This document shows positions 24,516 to 32,706 of a stretch of 61,821 bases of DNA, piece after piece. The position numbers were made by a program, and so were the translations under genes. Below the pieces are notes generated by a model. It ran no database searches. It was given only the letters and a program-made list of their open reading frames with translations, and had not been told where the DNA came from. This stretch comes from Phycisphaerae bacterium (GTDB taxonomy: Bacteria > Planctomycetota > Phycisphaerae > Phycisphaerales > UBA1924). Numbering within the stretch: the stretch's first letter is position 1; each line of letters begins with the position of its first letter. The stretch is from NCBI GenBank assembly GCA_002706885.1, contig PAKY01000110.1, positions 1 through 61,821 on the forward strand, written 5' to 3'.

Positions 24516-26705
24516 ATGACGCAGGCCAAGCCTGACGCTCCGGCGGCCGTCTCCTCACCGCGGTACTTCAACCGCGACTTGTCATGGCTCCGGTTCAGCG
24601 AACGGGTTCTCGCGCAGACCGAGGACGAGCGGTTTCCCCTCCTCGAACGCGTGAAGTTCTGCGCGATCTTCGCGAGCAACCTGGACGAGTTCTTCATGAA
24701 GCGGGTCGGGCTGGCGAAGCGTCGGCTCGAGAACCCCGGCGCCAAATCCCCTGATGGGGTGCCTATCTCTGAACTGCTGGCGTCGATGCGTCGGGTGGTC
24801 ATCGGGCACATCGAGCGGTTGACGAACGTCTGGGAGGACGATCTGAAGCCTCGGCTGGAGGGCGAGGGGATTCGGATCGTGCGTCATGACGCGCTCGGCG
24901 CGACCGATCGGAAGGCGATCGACGCGTGGTTCAACGCGAACGTGCTGCCGATCCTGACGCCTTTGGCGGTCGACCCCTCCCACCGCTTTCCGTTCATCTC
25001 GAACCTGTCGGAGAACTTCGGGCTGTTGCTGCGTCGGGCGAAGGACCCTTCGGCGGCGCATGTCTTTGCTCGCGTGAAGATTCCGGGGGTGGTGCCGCGG
25101 TTCCTGCGGCTCGAGTCGCTCGCGTGGCCGAACGGTTCGGGGGACGAGAGCACGCACACGATGGTGGCGCTCGACGACCTGATCGCGCACAACCTCGGGC
25201 GGCTGTTCCCGGGGATGGCGATCGAGATGGTCGCGCCGTTCCGCGTGACGCGGTCGGCGGCGGTGGTCGAGGACGACGAGGACGATCCGCACGACGTGCT
25301 CGAGCATGTCGAGGACGAGCTGCGGCGTCGGCGTTTCGCGGACCCCGTTCGACTCGAGGCGCCGCCCGAGGCACCGAGCGATGTGCTGGACGTCATTCGG
25401 ACGCGGCTGGAGCTCGTCGAGGACGACGTGTACTACCGCTCGGGGCCGCTCGAGTACCGCGACTTGTTCGAGATCGTGAGCCTGCCGCGGCCTGATCTGA
25501 AGCACGAGACGTGGCGGGCGCCGACGCCGGCGCGGTTGCGCGGGCTCGCGCCGCTGCATCGGCTGAACGAGCCGGGTGTGGAGGACGAGCCCGGGGAGTC
25601 GATCTTCGACCGGATCCGGGAGGGGGACATCCTCGTCCACCATCCCTACGACAGCTTCGAGCACTCGACGGAGCGGTTCATCGCGGAGGCGGCGACGGAC
25701 CCGGACGTGCTCGCGATCAAGCAGACGATCTATCGCACGAGCCCGGACTCGCCGTTCGTGCGTTCGCTCGCTCGCGCGGCGGAGGACGGGAAGAACGTGG
25801 CGTGCCTCGTGGAGCTGCGGGCGCGGTTCGACGAGGAGCGGAACGTGAACTTCGCGCGCCAGCTCGAGCTGGCGGGCGTACACGTCGCGTACGGCGTGGT
25901 CGGGCTGAAGACGCACTGCAAGCTGTCGCTGGTGGTGCGCCGGGAGCCGGGGGGATTGCGGGCGTACGCGCACATCGGCACGGGGAACTATCACCCCCAC
26001 ACGGCGCAGTTGTACACGGACCTCGGGCTGCTGACGTGCGACCCGGCGCTCACGCACGACGCGATGGCGGTGTTCAACACGCTGACGGGGCACGCGGCGG
26101 AGCCGAACTTCGACATGCTGCTGGTCGCGCCCGCGACGATGCGGCCGCGGTTCCTGGACATGATCAACGCGGAAGCGGACGCGGCGCGCGCGGGTCAGCC
26201 TTCGCGGATCGTGTGCAAGATGAACCAGCTCGAGGATCGTCAGACGATCGATGCGTTGTACGAGGCGTCGAACGCGGGGGTGGACGTCACGCTGTACGTC
26301 CGCGGGTTCTGCACGCTGCGGCCTGGCGTGGCGGGGATGAGCGAGAACATCCGCGTGGTGAGCATCGTGGGTCGGTTCCTCGAGCACGCGCGGATCTTCC
26401 ACTTCGCGTCGGGCGAGTCGGACCCGTTGCGGGGGCGGTACTTCATCGGGTCGGCGGACTGGATGAGCCGGAACCTGTCGGACCGTGTCGAGGTGGCGGC
26501 GCCCGTGACGGATCCGAAGGCGAAGGCGAAGCTGTGGCGGATCCTCGAGGTGATGCGACAGGACGGCCGCAACGCGTGGACGCTCGGCGAGGACGGCTCG
26601 TACGAGCGCATCGAGGCGCCCGCGGACGCCGATCCGGAGGGGCCCGGCGTGATCGGGACGTTCCGAACGCTGATGGCGGAGGCCTTGCGGGCGGAGCGGA
26701 AGTAG
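24516..26705 (+). CDS. ppk1: Polyphosphate kinase 1
   Basis: The 729-residue enzyme makes inorganic polyphosphate from ATP. I use the ATG at 24516; an in-frame TTG 21 bases upstream is possible and neither has a strong ribosome site. The N-domain begins YFNRDLSWLRFSERVL and NLDEFFMKRVG, both family hallmarks. The phosphorylated His lies in AHIGTGNYHPHTAQLYTDLG (about 485). A second active-site His lies in RFLEHARIFHF (about 620), and RYFIGSADWMSRNL follows. Length is normal for the family. It sits 52 bases after the PTPS-like gene on the same strand. Confidence 0.95.
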   Translation: MTQAKPDAPAAVSSPRYFNRDLSWLRFSERVLAQTEDERFPLLERVKFCAIFASNLDEFFMKRVGLAKRRLENPGAKSPDGVPISELLASMRRVVIGHIERLTNVWEDDLKPRLEGEGIRIVRHDALGATDRKAIDAWFNANVLPILTPLAVDPSHRFPFISNLSENFGLLLRRAKDPSAAHVFARVKIPGVVPRFLRLESLAWPNGSGDESTHTMVALDDLIAHNLGRLFPGMAIEMVAPFRVTRSAAVVEDDEDDPHDVLEHVEDELRRRRFADPVRLEAPPEAPSDVLDVIRTRLELVEDDVYYRSGPLEYRDLFEIVSLPRPDLKHETWRAPTPARLRGLAPLHRLNEPGVEDEPGESIFDRIREGDILVHHPYDSFEHSTERFIAEAATDPDVLAIKQTIYRTSPDSPFVRSLARAAEDGKNVACLVELRARFDEERNVNFARQLELAGVHVAYGVVGLKTHCKLSLVVRREPGGLRAYAHIGTGNYHPHTAQLYTDLGLLTCDPALTHDAMAVFNTLTGHAAEPNFDMLLVAPATMRPRFLDMINAEADAARAGQPSRIVCKMNQLEDRQTIDALYEASNAGVDVTLYVRGFCTLRPGVAGMSENIRVVSIVGRFLEHARIFHFASGESDPLRGRYFIGSADWMSRNLSDRVEVAAPVTDPKAKAKLWRILEVMRQDGRNAWTLGEDGSYERIEAPADADPEGPGVIGTFRTLMAEALRAERK

Positions 26706-26795
26706 GCGGGGTTGGAGCGTGTGACCTTCTTTGGGGGGGTTGTGTCGTGCGCTGAAGTCGTGAAACTGGGCGGGGCGGATGGGGAAGGAGTTGGT

Positions 26796-27542
26796 ATGGG
26801 TGATGAGCAGGTGACGTTGCCGACGGAGGAGGAGCTTGCGCGGCTGCCGCGGAATGCGGTGGTGGCGTATGCGTTGCGGTGTGCGATGCGGGTGAGGCCG
26901 TTGGTAGAGGTGTATTGGCCGAACGCTCCGAGGAAGCAACTTGCCGCGATTGACAGGGCGATTACGCTCGTGCAGGCTGCGGTCACGAACCCCGCCAGCA
27001 CAAGCGCGAGCGAGCTGTCCCACGCCGCCGTCGCCGCCGACGCCGCCGCCAACGCCGCCGACGCCGCCAACGCCGCCGCCGCCCGAGCCGCCCTTGCCGC
27101 CCGCGCCGCCGCCGCCGCAGACACCGCCCACGCTGCCCACGCTGCCCACGCCGCCGCCGCCTCCAACGTCGCCGCCGCCAACGCCGCCGCGGGCGCCGAC
27201 TACAACACTCTCGCTCATTTAGCGAGAGAGGACGGTTGGGCGGACGACACGGGGATTGATGTCGAGCGCCTTGGGCCACTCTGGCCGCAGGGAACACCGG
27301 CGGGGTGGCCGGCGCCACATAGTCCTCCCGCCTCACCGGATGAACCCGGCCTCTTCGGCAGTGGCGTCTTCGTCGACAGAATCGGGGTCGACGTGTGGAT
27401 CGATCCCGGAGATTCCACAGTGGACGACGTCGCTGATGTCTTCGCGGCTCTATCCGACTATCACAGGGCGTGCGGTGGACAGGGCTTAACCTTCTCCGCG
27501 AATCCGGGGACCGTCTACTCGGTGATGGGAGAGCGGCGATGA
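26796..27542 (+). CDS. Alanine-rich protein of unknown function
   Basis: The 248-residue protein starts at 26796 with AAGGAG seven bases upstream. The N-terminal 55 residues (PTEEELARLPRNAVVAYALR, then VYWPNAPRKQLAAIDRAI) look like a small helical domain. Residues about 70-130 are an Ala-rich helix with periodic Asp/Asn/His (AADAAANAADAANAAAARAA, AAHAAHAA). The C-terminal 110 residues have a WPAPHSPPASPDEPGL linker and a compact domain with GVDVWIDPGDSTVDDVADVF. Similar Ala-repeat proteins are common in planctomycetes, but no function is known to me. Its stop overlaps the start of the next gene (ATGA). Confidence 0.72.
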   Translation: MGDEQVTLPTEEELARLPRNAVVAYALRCAMRVRPLVEVYWPNAPRKQLAAIDRAITLVQAAVTNPASTSASELSHAAVAADAAANAADAANAAAARAALAARAAAAADTAHAAHAAHAAAASNVAAANAAAGADYNTLAHLAREDGWADDTGIDVERLGPLWPQGTPAGWPAPHSPPASPDEPGLFGSGVFVDRIGVDVWIDPGDSTVDDVADVFAALSDYHRACGGQGLTFSANPGTVYSVMGERR

Positions 27543-28063
27543 CGCTCCTGCCACCTCCCCATGATCCGATTGATCAGCAATGCCAGATCGTTAAGAAACG
27601 AGGTAGTCCGCGGCCGGTTCCGGAAGCTCTCGCCGAGAAATCGATGCGAGCGTTCGGACGCTTTTGCGGAAGGCTCCTGCTTTGGGTGCGCGACCGTGCG
27701 GAAGAAGACATCGGTCGGCTTCAAGAAGCGGGCGTTCGACTGGTGGAAACGCGGGCGGAGCTCGCCACCGCCGAATCGCGACTCAAGATCGGTGAAGCGG
27801 CGGAGAAGCATGCAGCGGCGGAGGAGCGTCGAGCGGCGAGCGAGGAGCGACGTGCTCATGCGCGAAAGACGAACGCTGAAGCTCGGAAGCAGGAGATTGA
27901 GAACAAGCTGACAGAGGCGACAGCGTTGGCGCGGTTGGAAGATGTGATTTCCAAGATTCGCCAGAACGGCGGTGACGTTCGGTTCTCCGAGGAGCAACTT
28001 CGGCTTCTCGCTTCGCTGTCCGACGGCGGCGGCGGTGAGGGACCGGCGACAAACGCGGAGTGA
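27539..28063 (+). CDS. Coiled-coil protein translationally coupled to the Ala-rich gene
   Basis: The 174-residue protein begins at the ATG that overlaps the upstream TGA by four bases, so the pair should be co-translated. The N-terminal 60 residues contain a short semi-hydrophobic helix (FGRFCGRLLLWVRD). About 65-140 is a long charged coiled coil (GEAAEKHAAAEERRAASEER, ARKTNAEARKQEIENKLTEA). The C-terminal segment is SKIRQNGGDVRFSEEQLRLL. No enzymatic motif is visible. The operon suggests that the two proteins act together, perhaps as a complex. Confidence 0.7.
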   Translation: MTLLPPPHDPIDQQCQIVKKRGSPRPVPEALAEKSMRAFGRFCGRLLLWVRDRAEEDIGRLQEAGVRLVETRAELATAESRLKIGEAAEKHAAAEERRAASEERRAHARKTNAEARKQEIENKLTEATALARLEDVISKIRQNGGDVRFSEEQLRLLASLSDGGGGEGPATNAE

Positions 28064-28486
28064 ACTTTGTTGTTTGGCGCCGGCCTGTGAATGCGCCGCG
28101 TGGTGGGTGTCGATGGTGGTTTGATGGGTTGCCTCGATGCGCCCCAGGCTTGCGCCAGGGGCTTGTAGCGTGCGCGAGGGGCGTGCCCGCGCTTTGTGTG
28201 GGCATGGCACACTGATTTTGCGATTGATAGGGTTGGGCTCGCGATGCGCCGGTGCGCGGTTCGTGTTGTGCGAGCCGAGGGCGGGAGCCCTCGGGGTGGG
28301 CGTTGGGGGCGCCGAGGGCTTGCTCGCTCGGATCGTCGGGTGGGTGTCGGTGGTGGAGTGCGGGGTTGCCTCGATGCGCCCCAGGCTTGCGCCAGGGGCT
28401 TGTAGCGTGCGCGAAGGGCATGCCCGCGCTTCGCGTGGGCATGGCACACCGGAGTGGCGTGGGACGGCGGGGTTGGGGTTGCGGCC
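28064..28486. repeat. Gene-free stretch with a duplicated REP-B plus REP-A composite
   Basis: Two composites of about 80 bases, 237 bases apart, share GTTGCCTCGATGC, then REP-B (28141-28162 and 28378-28399), TTGTAGCGTGCGCGA and REP-A (28181-28206 and 28419-28443), and GGGCATGGCACAC. Between them lies a CCGAGGGC-GGGA-GCCCTCGG palindrome at about 28264-28283. No gene is supported. Confidence 0.8.
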
Positions 28487-29686
28487 TTAGAGGGCTTCGG
28501 GGAGGGGGCGGGGGTTGGCGCGGCGGTGGTGGCGGTAGGTGAGGGTGATGGCGGTCGCGAGGAGGGCGAGCCAGATCAGGCCGCCGACCGCGACGCGGAT
28601 CAGGAAAGTGATGGTGTCGAGGAGGGCGTGGAGGCCGTCGGTCCAGGCGTCGGTGAGGCGGTCGCTGACGGTTGACCAGACGCTTGGGACTTTCGGCGGC
28701 GCTGCTTCCTCCGCGGGCTCGCGGATGACGAGGACGACCGTCGAGAGACGGATGAGGTTCGCGAGCTTGTCGCGCTGGGCCGTGAGGCGCTCGACGCGTT
28801 CGCGGACGGCGGCGAGTTCTTTGCGGACGCGGAGGACGTCGTCGAGATCGGCGTCTTCGCGCTCGGCGAGGAGTTGGAGGAGTTCTTCCTCGAGGCGTCG
28901 TTCGTTGTGGAGCCGCGCGTCGGTATCGACGACCTGGGCGGTCACGTCGTCGGCGTCGATGTTCTCGTCGACGACGTGGGCCATCTCGCGGAGTTCGTTG
29001 AGGACGCCGTCGAGGCGGGTGGCGGCGACGCAGAGGGTCAGGTCGGCGCGGAGACCGGCTTCGTCATCCTTGAACTCGCTCGCGGCGATGTACTCGTTGT
29101 ACGCCGGGTTGATGAGCGACTGGGCCCGCACGAAGACGTCGCGGACGTCGTCGGTTTCGAGGCGGAGCGTGGCGGTGCGAACGACGCTGCGGACGCCGAG
29201 TGCGAGCATCTCGGCCGGGAAGTCCATCTGGCCACCGTCGTCGTCGAGCCTGGCGACGATGTTGGAGGGAGAGCTTCCGGGCTCTCCGAAGTGGACGGAC
29301 CGCGGGCCTTGGGATGGCTCTGGGAAGGACGTCGTTCCGGTCCCTCGGTTCCGAGGGCTGCGGGTCGGGGGAACGGCCGTCTCGCTTGGCTGAGCGTCGA
29401 CCGAGACCGCCGCGCTGCGCGGGCTGCTGACCGATTGGCTGAAGAGGCCGATGAAGGTGATCAGGACGAGGGCCGCGACGAGGCCGCCGCCGATCCACTT
29501 GACGATCGGGCGGCTGGCGAACGGAAGGGACGCGGGGGACTCGGACGCCGGCGCGTCGGGCGCCTGATCGATCGCTCGGCGCCAGAGGCCCGGGGCGTCG
29601 CCTGTCCAGGTCGCGAGGGAGCGGACGGCGTCTTCCGCGCGGTGGCCTCGGTCGGCGTCGTGATCGTGTTGGTTCTCCGTGGTCAT
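28487..29686 (-). CDS. DUF4349 membrane protein, candidate anti-sigma partner
   Basis: The 399-residue protein starts at 29686, overlapping the sigma-factor stop (ATGA). It has a cytoplasmic segment of about 60 residues (RSLATWTGDAPGLWRRAIDQ), a transmembrane helix (VKWIGGGLVAALVLITFIGLF, about 62-82) and an extracytoplasmic DUF4349 region with RTATLRLETDDVRDVFVRAQ. A coiled coil follows (NERRLEEELLQLLAEREDAD), and a second transmembrane segment lies near the C-terminus (VAVGGLIWLALLATAITLTY). DUF4349 proteins are envelope proteins of unclear role. The overlap with an ECF sigma gene and the short cytoplasmic head suggest membrane-bound sigma control, by inference only. Confidence 0.8.
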   Translation of the reverse strand: MTTENQHDHDADRGHRAEDAVRSLATWTGDAPGLWRRAIDQAPDAPASESPASLPFASRPIVKWIGGGLVAALVLITFIGLFSQSVSSPRSAAVSVDAQPSETAVPPTRSPRNRGTGTTSFPEPSQGPRSVHFGEPGSSPSNIVARLDDDGGQMDFPAEMLALGVRSVVRTATLRLETDDVRDVFVRAQSLINPAYNEYIAASEFKDDEAGLRADLTLCVAATRLDGVLNELREMAHVVDENIDADDVTAQVVDTDARLHNERRLEEELLQLLAEREDADLDDVLRVRKELAAVRERVERLTAQRDKLANLIRLSTVVLVIREPAEEAAPPKVPSVWSTVSDRLTDAWTDGLHALLDTITFLIRVAVGGLIWLALLATAITLTYRHHRRANPRPLPEAL

Positions 29687-30231
29687 GGCGCTTCTCCGAG
29701 ACGTTCGCGGAGCTTGTCGAGGCCGAGGCGGACGCGGGACTTGAGCGTTCCCGTGGGCACGCCCGCGACGGCGGCGGCGGCGGCGTGGGTCATGCCGAGA
29801 CCGACGCAGAGGACGACGGCCTCGCGTTGTTCGATCGGGAGGGCGGCGAGGGCTTCGCGGGTCGGGGTCGTGGCGTCGCCGTTCGAGGTGGTTGATTCGG
29901 GTGGCGGGCTCCACGCGCGGAGGCGTCTGGCGGCGCGGCGTTCGCGCTTGGCGATGTCGCGGCTGCGGTTGATCACGATTCGGAACAGCCATGTGCGCAC
30001 CGCGGCGGCGGCGCGAAAGGTCGGGGCGGCGTCGATGACGCGGGTCCATGCGTCCTGCACCGCTTCCTCGGCGAGGGAGCGGGAGCCGCCGAGCAGTCCC
30101 TGCGCGAGGGAGAGCATGGCGACCTCGTGACGGCCCGCGATCTCGCCGAGGGCTTCGCGATCGCCCGCGACGAAGCGTCGGAGGGCGGCGAGGTCGTCGG
30201 ACTCGTTGGTTGTCGCGGGCTCGGGGTTCAT
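29683..30231 (-). CDS. ECF-type RNA polymerase sigma factor
   Basis: This 182-residue sigma-70 family protein is of ECF size. Region 2 includes SLAEEAVQDAWTRVIDAAPTF and RTWLFRIVINRSRDIAKRERR. Region 4 is LPIEQREAVVLCVGLGMTHA followed by the recognition helix of VPTGTLKSRVRLGLDKLRERL. It is the first gene of a two-gene operon with the DUF4349 protein, overlapping it by four bases. Partner genes directly downstream of ECF factors often encode their regulator. Confidence 0.9.
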   Translation of the reverse strand: MNPEPATTNESDDLAALRRFVAGDREALGEIAGRHEVAMLSLAQGLLGGSRSLAEEAVQDAWTRVIDAAPTFRAAAAVRTWLFRIVINRSRDIAKRERRAARRLRAWSPPPESTTSNGDATTPTREALAALPIEQREAVVLCVGLGMTHAAAAAVAGVPTGTLKSRVRLGLDKLRERLGEAP

Positions 30232-30270
30232 CCTGTCTGTGGGGTTGGACGACGCGGGGTGGGGAGTGGG

Positions 30271-31485
30271 TCAGGGAGGGTTGAGATTTTTTGGTGGGGG
30301 TGGGGGCGTGTCGTGGTTCGCCCCAGGCTTGCGCCAGGGGCTTGTAGAGGCAGTTGCGAGAACTTGGGTGAGGGCGGAGAGGATTTGGTCGAGTTGGATG
30401 TGGGTGATGGCGGAGGTGTCGGGGTGGTCGTTGGCGCGTTCGGTGGGGCTCAGGGTGGGGTCGGCGACGAGGATGGTTTCGCCCGGGGAACCGCTCGCGA
30501 GGGGGCGGGTGGGGATGGTGGTCCATCTCGCGTCGGTCGGGCCGAAGAGGCTGATGAGGGGGCAGCCGACGGCGGCGGCGATGTGGCGCGGGCCGGTGTC
30601 GTTGGTGAGCATGAGGCGGCAGCGGTCGGAGGCGCACAGAGCGAGAAGGGTGCGGAGGGAGTGGCCCTCACCCGGGAGGGTGACGGGGTTGGTCGATGTC
30701 GCGCACTTCGCCGCGATCTCGGCGCACAGCTCGGCTTCGGCGGGTGAGCCGTTGATGAGCGAAACGACGCCGTGCTCGGAGGCGAGGTGGTCGGCGATGG
30801 CGGCGAAGCGGTCGGTGGGCCAGCGCTTCTCGGGCTTGTTGCCGCCCGGGTTGAGGATGGCGAAGGGTTTGCTTGGATCGACGCCTCTTGCGGCGAGGAG
30901 GTCGTTCGCGGCTTCGCGGTCGGCGTCGGTGACGTTGAGCGAGAGCCATGTGTCGGGCGGGAGGATGGTCTGGACGCGGTCGAGGCGGTCGAGCGGCGGG
31001 GCTTCGAGCTTGCGCGGGGCGTCGGGATCCAAGAGTGCTGAGGCGGCGTGCCAGTAGTAGCTGACGGCGGGGACGATGGCCCATGAGCCATCGGGCGTCT
31101 TTGGGGGGTGGAGCGACTCGGTGAGGAGGAAGCCGCGGGCGTCTCGGGCGTAGCCGATGCGCCGGGGGATGCCCGCGACGCGTGTGACGAGGGCGGTGGA
31201 GAAGGAGCCGGTGAGGAGGAGGGCGGTGTCGTAGCGGCGCGGGCGGACGCGGGCGGCGACGCGCTTGGGGCCGAGGACGCCCGTCGGGCGGTCGACGTGG
31301 AACTCGTCGAAGACTTCGCGGTTGTCGTCGTCGGTCAGGCCTTGGAGGAGTTGGTCGACGCCGGGGCGGGCGAGGGCGCCGATGAAGGCGCCCGGCATCG
31401 CTGCGCGGACGCGTCGGAGGGCGGGGGTGGCCATGACCGCGTCGCCGACCCAGGAGGGCAGGACGATGAGGAGGCGGGCGGGCAT
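30271..31485 (-). CDS. waaF: Glycosyltransferase family 9, ADP-heptose:LPS heptosyltransferase-like
   Basis: The 404-residue protein has GT9 signatures: N-terminal LLIVLPSWVGDAVMATPALR, central ILNPGGNKPEKRWPTDRFA, and LMLTNDTGPRHIAAAVGCPL with LFGPTD. It should transfer heptose to lipopolysaccharide core at the inner membrane. The start overlaps the gmhB stop (ATGA), so heptose synthesis and transfer are coupled. The last 25 or so residues (TSPWRKPGANHDT and a Pro-rich end) are encoded by a REP-B palindrome and its flank, not by family sequence. The native C-terminus was probably near LTQVLA. Confidence 0.88.
   Translation of the reverse strand: MPARLLIVLPSWVGDAVMATPALRRVRAAMPGAFIGALARPGVDQLLQGLTDDDNREVFDEFHVDRPTGVLGPKRVAARVRPRRYDTALLLTGSFSTALVTRVAGIPRRIGYARDARGFLLTESLHPPKTPDGSWAIVPAVSYYWHAASALLDPDAPRKLEAPPLDRLDRVQTILPPDTWLSLNVTDADREAANDLLAARGVDPSKPFAILNPGGNKPEKRWPTDRFAAIADHLASEHGVVSLINGSPAEAELCAEIAAKCATSTNPVTLPGEGHSLRTLLALCASDRCRLMLTNDTGPRHIAAAVGCPLISLFGPTDARWTTIPTRPLASGSPGETILVADPTLSPTERANDHPDTSAITHIQLDQILSALTQVLATASTSPWRKPGANHDTPPPPPKNLNPP
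30320..30341. repeat. REP-B palindrome inside the waaF 3' coding end
   Basis: This is an exact 22-base REP-B core. Read on the minus strand in the waaF frame it encodes SPWRKPGA and is followed by about 50 bases of low-complexity coding sequence before the stop at 30271. Confidence 0.85.
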
Positions 31486-32567
31486 CAGGCGCCGTCCCCT
31501 GCATCGCGCCAGTCTTCGGGGCCGCGATCGGGATCGTCGGGGTCGCGCGGGTCGATTTCGCGGACCGGCCAGAGGAGTTCACCCTTGCTGCGTCCGGCGT
31601 GCCACGCGTTGGTGACGCGTCGGAGTTCGGCGGCGAAGCCGATGGCGGCGAGGCGGTGCGTGGCGACGCGGGCTTCGACGCTTGTTTCGTCGAGGTCGAG
31701 GGAGACGAGTTCGATGCCGGTGCGCTCGGCGATGGCGCGGGCGGTCGACGCGACCATGCCGCGGACGCGGTCGTCGGCGAGCGGGGACTTCGACGAGGCG
31801 CGGAGGCGGACGACGGAGAGGACGGGGTAGACGCGTTGGGGCGGGGGCGCGATGGGCGTGGGCGGGGCGGGGCTTTCGGCGGCGGGCGGGCCGAAGCTCA
31901 GGAGCCACTGGGTGGCGGAGGGCATGTCGGGGAAGTCGCGGTCGTCGCCCTCGCCGATCCAGAGGCAGCGGGAGGCGTCGATGCCGGCGTTGACGCCCGA
32001 CTCGCAGTCGCGCTGTTTGTCGCCGATGAGCCATGAGCGTGAGAGGTCGACGTTGTGGTCGGCGGCGGCGGCGAGGATCATGCCCGGCCCGGGCTTGCGC
32101 CAGGGGTGGTCTTCGCGGAGGTAGTCAACGGTGGTTTCGTCGCCCGGGTGGTGCGGGGCGACGTAGACGGCGTCGATGAGGGTCGGGCCGAGGACGGCTG
32201 GGAGGTCGGGGGGCGCGTCGGCGTCTTCGGGGAGGATGAGTTCTCGGAGTCGGTCGTTGGTGGCTTCGACGGCGCGCATGTCGCAGGCGCCGCGGGCGAC
32301 GCCGCCCTGGTTGGTGACGACGATGACGAGGTAGTTGGCGGCCTTGATGGCGCGGCAGGCCTCGACGACGCCCTCGAAGACCTCCACCCGATCGGGGAGG
32401 AAGAGGTCGCCGAACTTGCCCGGGAAGGCGTCATCGGGGAGGTCGGCGTTGACGTTGAGGGTGTCGTCGCGGTCGAGGAAGATCGCAGGACGGTGGGCCG
32501 ACCACTTCGGCGGCCAGTTGGGTGGGCGGCTGGCGGCGTTGTCGGCGGCTGGTTCGCTCGGGGCCAT
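31485..32567 (-). CDS. gmhB: HAD-IIIA phosphatase, heptose-1,7-bisphosphate phosphatase-like, with extra C-terminal domain
   Basis: The 360-residue protein has HAD motif I FLDRDDTLNVN (about 30), motif II VVTNQGGVARG, HPWRKPGPGM and motif III/IV IGDKQRDCESGVNAG. GmhB removes the 7-phosphate during ADP-heptose synthesis. The Cys zinc loop of classical GmhB (C-x-H...C-x-C) is absent: the corresponding APHHPGDETTVDYLREDHPW has no Cys. Residues about 230-350 are an additional domain not found in GmhB, after a Pro-rich linker, containing VYPVLSVVRLRASSKS and FAAELRRVTNAWHAGRSKGE; I do not recognise it. It overlaps waaF by four bases. Confidence 0.82.
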   Translation of the reverse strand: MAPSEPAADNAASRPPNWPPKWSAHRPAIFLDRDDTLNVNADLPDDAFPGKFGDLFLPDRVEVFEGVVEACRAIKAANYLVIVVTNQGGVARGACDMRAVEATNDRLRELILPEDADAPPDLPAVLGPTLIDAVYVAPHHPGDETTVDYLREDHPWRKPGPGMILAAAADHNVDLSRSWLIGDKQRDCESGVNAGIDASRCLWIGEGDDRDFPDMPSATQWLLSFGPPAAESPAPPTPIAPPPQRVYPVLSVVRLRASSKSPLADDRVRGMVASTARAIAERTGIELVSLDLDETSVEARVATHRLAAIGFAAELRRVTNAWHAGRSKGELLWPVREIDPRDPDDPDRGPEDWRDAGDGA

Positions 32568-32706
32568 GATCGCTTCAAGCTAGGCGGAAACTGGTGGCTG
32601 CGGGGCGACGGCGCGTTGGTGGCGGGTCGGTGGCGGTGGGTGGCGGGTGGCGTTACGGTGTCCGCGTCCAAGGGAACCGCCCGCGGAGCGGGCACGAGGT
32701 ATCAGT

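Noticed and set aside
24582..27218. 878-codon minus-strand frame opposite ppk1
   Set aside because: It spans ppk1 and the start of the Ala-rich gene, both well supported; composition is that of a shadow.
32086..32110. REP-B-like sequence within gmhB (HPWRKPGPGM)
   Set aside because: The family itself conserves RKP.PGM here and only about 18 of 22 bases match REP-B, so resemblance is most simply chance, though it is curious that REP-B encodes SPWRKPGA.
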